DNA of 52,739 nt from Acholeplasmatales bacterium (GTDB lineage: Bacteria > Bacillota_I > Bacilli_A > Acholeplasmatales > Anaeroplasmataceae): positions 1 through 52,739 of the forward strand of contig JAILEP010000009.1 in the NCBI GenBank assembly GCA_024697825.1. The letters are read 5' to 3'. Below are positions 48,683 to 52,739 of the stretch, piece after piece. A model generated the notes under the pieces. It saw only the letters and a program-made list of their open reading frames with translations, searched no databases and was not told the DNA's origin. The first letter of the stretch is position 1, and each line of letters opens with the position of its first letter. Both the position numbers and the translations under genes were made by a program.

Positions 48683-50479
48683 ATGCTATTTGAAAAACAT
48701 ATGCGAAAGTATTATAAAAAATACTTTTTATTATATTTAATAGGTATTGCTGCACTAGTTGCAGTAGATGTTGCGCAATTATTTATTCCTGAATTTTTAG
48801 GTGATATCGTTAATATCATAAAGGATAAGCCAGCTGATGCAGAAAAGCAGGTTACTACAATCGCAATTTATGTAATTGGAATCGCAATTATTATGTTTGC
48901 AGGTAGAATGATCTGGAGATTTGCATTATTTAATGCCTCTGGTAGAATTGAGGCAGGTCTTAGACATGATATGTTTAAGAAGAGCGAGCGCTTATCACAA
49001 AAGTATTACCACGAAAACAAGGTTGGTTCAATCATGTCATGGTTTACAACAGATCTTGAGCAGATTGAGGAATATGCCGGATTTGGTACAGTAACAATCG
49101 TTGATGCATTTTTCTTAGGTATTCTTGTAATTGTTAGAATGATTATGCTAGATTGGGTTTTAGCAATCATTGCCTTTATTCCAATGATTTTAATCATTGT
49201 TTGGGGTTTCTTAATTGAAAAATATATGTCAATTAAGTGGGCACAAAGACAGGAAAACTTTGATAGCTTATATGATTTTACACAGGAAACATTTACTGGT
49301 ATTAGAGTAATTAAAGCCTTTGTAAAAGAAACTGCAGAGCTTCATAAATTTGCTAAAATTGCAAAGAAAAATCAGGATACTAACGTTTCATTCGCAAGAA
49401 TTTCAGTTATTTTTGATGTGCTAATTGAATTAATAATCGCAGCCATTATGGCTATGATTTTAGGTGTTGGTGGTTATGTAGTTTACCAATATGCAATTAA
49501 TGACGCTGTTATTATTTGGGGACATACAATTGATTTAGATGCTGGTGGACTTGTAACATTTACAACATATTTTGATACTTTAATTTGGCCTTTAATTGCA
49601 ATGGGTTCAATTGTTGCAATGAGAAGCCGTGCTAGAACAAGCTTAAAGAGAGTTGCTAAATTCTTAGATGCAGAAGAGGATATTAAAAACCCAGAAAATG
49701 CAGTAATGCTTAATGAGGTTCAGGGAAGAATTACATTCAATAATTTCTCATTCTCATATCCAGACGCACCAGAAATACCTTCACTTAAGAATGTTTCATT
49801 TGAAATTGAACCAGGTGAAACTGTAGGTATTGTTGGTAAAATCGGCTGTGGTAAGACTACCTTAGTTAATTCATTATTAAGACTTTATAATGTAGAAAAG
49901 AATTCTATTTTAATTGATGGACATGATATTATGGATTGTAATGTTCAATCAGTACGTGATGTAATTGCCTATGTTCCGCAGGATAATTTCTTATTCAGTG
50001 ATAAGATTGAAAATAATATTGCCTTCTATAATAGAAAGGCTTCAAAGAGCTCAGTTCAGGAGGCTGCCGCATTCGCTGCAGTCCATGATAATATTGCAGG
50101 CTTTAAGCAGGGCTATGATACTATCTCTGGTGAGCGTGGTGTTACCCTATCAGGTGGACAGAAGCAAAGAATTTCTATTGCAAGAGCCTATATTAAAAAC
50201 GCTCCTATTATGATTATGGATGATTCTGTTTCAGCAGTTGATGTAAAAACTGAGGAAACTATATTGAAAAATATTCATGAAAAGCGCGCAGGTAAGACAA
50301 CAATTGTTATTGCCTCACGTGTTTCTACAGTGTCTCATTTAAATAAGATTTTAGTTCTAAATGAGGGCGCTGTTGAAGCATATGGAACACCAAGTGAGCT
50401 ACTAAAAACATCTCCTACATATCAGAAGATGGTTTACCTTCAGGAGCTTGAAAAGGAAGTTGAAGGAGGTGCTGAATAA
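48683..50479 (+). CDS. ABC exporter half-transporter with degenerate catalytic site
   Basis: 598 residues: six membrane helices (about 15-325) and a C-terminal nucleotide-binding domain. Walker A is GIVGKIGCGKTTL, signature LSGGQKQR, and Walker B ends IMIMDDSVSAVD. The catalytic Glu after Walker B is Asp here, typical of the degenerate-site partner in heterodimeric exporters (LmrC/TM287-like). GGGGGAGG lies before the ATG. It overlaps the partner gene by one base. Confidence 0.93.
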   Translation: MLFEKHMRKYYKKYFLLYLIGIAALVAVDVAQLFIPEFLGDIVNIIKDKPADAEKQVTTIAIYVIGIAIIMFAGRMIWRFALFNASGRIEAGLRHDMFKKSERLSQKYYHENKVGSIMSWFTTDLEQIEEYAGFGTVTIVDAFFLGILVIVRMIMLDWVLAIIAFIPMILIIVWGFLIEKYMSIKWAQRQENFDSLYDFTQETFTGIRVIKAFVKETAELHKFAKIAKKNQDTNVSFARISVIFDVLIELIIAAIMAMILGVGGYVVYQYAINDAVIIWGHTIDLDAGGLVTFTTYFDTLIWPLIAMGSIVAMRSRARTSLKRVAKFLDAEEDIKNPENAVMLNEVQGRITFNNFSFSYPDAPEIPSLKNVSFEIEPGETVGIVGKIGCGKTTLVNSLLRLYNVEKNSILIDGHDIMDCNVQSVRDVIAYVPQDNFLFSDKIENNIAFYNRKASKSSVQEAAAFAAVHDNIAGFKQGYDTISGERGVTLSGGQKQRISIARAYIKNAPIMIMDDSVSAVDVKTEETILKNIHEKRAGKTTIVIASRVSTVSHLNKILVLNEGAVEAYGTPSELLKTSPTYQKMVYLQELEKEVEGGAE

Positions 50480-52254
50480 TGGAAGAAGAATTAGAAAAGC
50501 TTAAAGGCGATAAGAAGATTCCAACAGGTATATTATTAAGACGTACTATGAAGTATGTTAAGCCTGAGCTTCCATCATTTATCATTGCCTTTATATTATT
50601 AGTATTTAATGTTGTTTTAACAATTTACCTACCTTTATTAGTAAGAGATATTACAGATATCGTAGCTCAAGATAGCTTTGGAGCTAGTGATTTAGACGCT
50701 GTTATTATTAGAGCAGTTATGTATTTTGTATTATCTTTTGTAGGCTTTGGTTTACTTTATATTGAATCAATGCTATTACAAAAGGCAGGACAAAGAATTA
50801 TTTACACACTTCGTATGGATGTTTTCACCCATATCGAAAATATGAGTCAGCACCAGTTCGATGAAATGCCTGTTGGCTCACTTGTTACAAGAGTTGCATC
50901 ATATACACAGTCAATGAGTGATTTATTCACTAACGTATTAGTTAATGTAATAAAGAACTTCCTAATTGTTGTTGGTGTATATGTATTTATGTTCACTCTT
51001 AACTGGAAGCTATCTTTAATTATGGCAGGTCCAGTTGTTATTGTTGCAGTATCTTCGTTTATCTTCTCTAGAATTGTTAATAAAACATTCAGAAAGGAAA
51101 GAAGATGCATTTCTGATTTAAATACATATCTAAATGAAAACCTATCTGGTATGAAAATCACTCAGATTTTCAATCAGGAAGGCTATAAGGATAGTGAATT
51201 CATTGAAAAGAATGAAGCCTTAAGAAAGGCTAGATTTAAAGTAATATTATGCTTTGGTATCTATAGACCATTTATTACTTTAATCTATATTCTATCAGTT
51301 GCATTATGCTTATATTTAGGCTTTAAGCTTGGTATGTCATCAGGTTCAGTTATTGCCTTCTATATGTATATTTCAAATTTCTTTAACCCAATTCAGAATT
51401 TAGCTGACCAGCTAAATGCTATTCAAAAGGCACTTACTGCATCAGAAAGATTATTTAATCTAATGGATGTAGCACCTGAGGTTAGAGATAAGGAAGATGC
51501 AATCGATATTGAAAAATTCAAGGGTAAAATTGAATTTAGAAATGTATGGTTTGCATATAAGGGTGATGATTGGATTTTAAGAGATGTATCATTTGTTATT
51601 AATCCAAAGGAAACCTGTGCATTCGTTGGTGCAACAGGCGCAGGTAAGACTACTATTTTAGGTCTTATCGTTAGAAATTATGAGATCCAGAAGGGTCAAA
51701 TTCTAATTGATGATATTGATATTACAAATATTAAGCTTAAGTCATTAAGAAGAGCGATTGGCCAGATGCTACAGGATGTATTCCTATTTAGTGGTTCTAT
51801 TAGAGATAATATTACATTACATGATACATCTTATACAGATGAAGAGATTCTAAAGACATGCCAGTATGTTAATGCCGATTCATTTATCAATAAGCTTCCT
51901 GAAGGATTAGATTACCAAATTATTGAACGTGGTGAGAATTTCTCTCAGGGTCAGCGTCAGCTATTATCATTCGCAAGAACAGTATTATCTGAGCCTCAGG
52001 TATTAATCCTAGATGAAGCAACAGCTAATATTGATACAGAGACAGAGGTATTAATCCAGGAATCACTAGAGAAAATTAAAAATATTGGTACAATGCTAGT
52101 TGTAGCTCATAGACTTTCAACAATCCAGCATGCAGATCAAATTATAGTTCTTCAGAAGGGTGAAATTATTGAAAAGGGTAATCACCAGGAGCTACTTGCC
52201 CAGCATGGTCATTATTATAAGCTTTATAAATTACAATTCGAGGAAAGAAACTAA
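50479..52254 (+). CDS. ABC exporter half-transporter with canonical catalytic site
   Basis: 591 residues: six membrane helices (about 35-320) and the NBD. Walker A GATGAGKTT; signature FSQGQRQL, non-canonical as is usual for this partner; Walker B LILDEATANID with the catalytic Glu. Together with the previous protein this forms one consensus and one degenerate ATP site, as in LmrCD/TM287-288. Substrate (drug, lipid or peptide) is unknown. The start overlaps the previous stop. Confidence 0.93.
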   Translation: MEEELEKLKGDKKIPTGILLRRTMKYVKPELPSFIIAFILLVFNVVLTIYLPLLVRDITDIVAQDSFGASDLDAVIIRAVMYFVLSFVGFGLLYIESMLLQKAGQRIIYTLRMDVFTHIENMSQHQFDEMPVGSLVTRVASYTQSMSDLFTNVLVNVIKNFLIVVGVYVFMFTLNWKLSLIMAGPVVIVAVSSFIFSRIVNKTFRKERRCISDLNTYLNENLSGMKITQIFNQEGYKDSEFIEKNEALRKARFKVILCFGIYRPFITLIYILSVALCLYLGFKLGMSSGSVIAFYMYISNFFNPIQNLADQLNAIQKALTASERLFNLMDVAPEVRDKEDAIDIEKFKGKIEFRNVWFAYKGDDWILRDVSFVINPKETCAFVGATGAGKTTILGLIVRNYEIQKGQILIDDIDITNIKLKSLRRAIGQMLQDVFLFSGSIRDNITLHDTSYTDEEILKTCQYVNADSFINKLPEGLDYQIIERGENFSQGQRQLLSFARTVLSEPQVLILDEATANIDTETEVLIQESLEKIKNIGTMLVVAHRLSTIQHADQIIVLQKGEIIEKGNHQELLAQHGHYYKLYKLQFEERN

Positions 52255-52601
52255 TGCTAATTAAGAAACTTGTTTTAAATGATAGATGTGACATCAAGTC
52301 AATTGTTAAAAAGGAAATTGAAATTGTTCTTGCAGGTGAAAATAAGAAGTATTATTACAAAGGAATTAAAGCCTCAGGTACAAAGGCTACACATTTATTC
52401 ATCTATGAGGAATATTATCTAAGAACTAATTCTGATTTGACTGTAACAGTAGTTGCAGAAACTGATAATGATAAGACAGTAGTAGAGCTTATTGCATCAG
52501 GTGGTGGAGTTGGCTTTATTAGCTCAAACTTTGGTACTGAAAAGAGCTCTCTAAAATCATTAGATTCTAAGCTTACGGAATTAGGATTTGAGGAAGTATA
52601 A
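52254..52601 (+). CDS. Small protein of a DUF family (possibly DUF6054)
   Basis: 115 residues, soluble. It ends with a GFISSNFGTEKSSLKSLDSKL segment and contains alternating beta-like stretches. I tentatively recall DUF6054 for this pattern; there is no known function. The ATG overlaps the stop of the ABC exporter gene (TAATG), so it is coupled to the transporter and may be an accessory to it. Confidence 0.6.
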   Translation: MLIKKLVLNDRCDIKSIVKKEIEIVLAGENKKYYYKGIKASGTKATHLFIYEEYYLRTNSDLTVTVVAETDNDKTVVELIASGGGVGFISSNFGTEKSSLKSLDSKLTELGFEEV

Positions 52602-52650
52602 TTCATTCAGTAATTATCTATTAAATGTAAATAGAATTAAAACGGAAATT

Positions 52651-52690
52651 GGTGAGATACTACTTTAGTAGTAAATCACCTTTTCTTTTT
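52651..52690 (+). terminator. Terminator of the ABC exporter operon
   Basis: GGTGA-GA-TACTACT (52651-52664) pairs with AGTAGTA-AA-TCACC (52667-52680), then TTTTCTTTTT. Bases 52691-52739 hold nothing I can assign. Confidence 0.85.
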
Positions 52691-52739
52691 GTTCTTTTTA
52701 ATTTATCCTAAGGTATCGCTTATTGAATTATACTTCCTC

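Noticed and set aside
1-52739. CRISPR arrays, insertion sequences, integrases, tRNA or rRNA genes
   Set aside because: I looked for regular spaced repeats, transposase-like proteins, terminal inverted repeats and tRNA-like folds and found none that hold up.

Overview
The window is a 52.7 kb piece of an AT-rich Firmicutes chromosome, most likely an uncultured gut member of the Bacilli related to the Mollicutes/RF39-type lineages. Supporting signs are the low GC content, AGGAGG ribosome sites, Firmicutes gene orders (cmk-S1-der-gpsA; rplU-prp-rpmA-obg), a Prp-cleaved L27 N-terminus, a CIRCE element in front of lon and a PotA enlarged by an insertion as in mycoplasmas. The standard genetic code is used: fumA ends in TGA and TGG encodes Trp. 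I see no rRNA, tRNA, CRISPR array, prophage or insertion sequence. Genus-level placement is inference.

Layout. 1-7.7 kb: an M18 aminopeptidase on the minus strand, then a housekeeping run (RsuA-type pseudouridine synthase, cmk, S1-like protein, der, gpsA, degV). 7.7-14.1 kb: lysine synthesis, with a lysine riboswitch in front of lysA-dapF-dapA-dapB and a separately promoted asd-lysC pair. 14.1-17.1 kb: a structured leader with a zinc-ribbon membrane protein, an orphan ATP-grasp enzyme and a membrane protein. 17.1-26.5 kb: tig, lon (CIRCE), a LysR regulator with RluA and PhoH genes, and an 854-residue membrane protein ending in an L15-like domain. 26.5-30.8 kb: a minus-strand fumA-fumB-malic enzyme operon, then cysE and an esterase. 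30.8-38.8 kb: a polyamine island (potABCD, then carboxyspermidine dehydrogenase and decarboxylase behind a terminator-bearing leader). 38.8-45.5 kb: a pectinesterase without a signal peptide, a DUF2156-type protein, an unknown protein and a 1314-residue GGDEF/EAL/GGDEF/PAS protein. 45.5-52.7 kb: L21-Prp-L27-Obg, a ParB-like protein, a heterodimeric ABC exporter and a small DUF protein.

How it fits together. Asd makes aspartate semialdehyde, which feeds both the lysine genes and, presumably, the carboxyspermidine route. PotABCD would import putrescine or spermidine, and the two enzymes downstream would convert putrescine plus aspartate semialdehyde to spermidine. Fumarase plus malic enzyme would link fumarate to pyruvate.

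The strongest leads are: (1) the 36.0-36.25 kb leader, with a possible pseudoknot, alternative pairings, a candidate antiterminator and a terminator just before the polyamine genes, which matches no riboswitch class I recognise; (2) a DapF homologue that has lost both catalytic cysteines and the catalytic glutamate although it sits in a riboswitch-controlled lysine operon; (3) the membrane/L15-like fusion; (4) PotA with a recent 144-bp duplication inside its helical domain; and (5) three further structured leader or intergenic elements.
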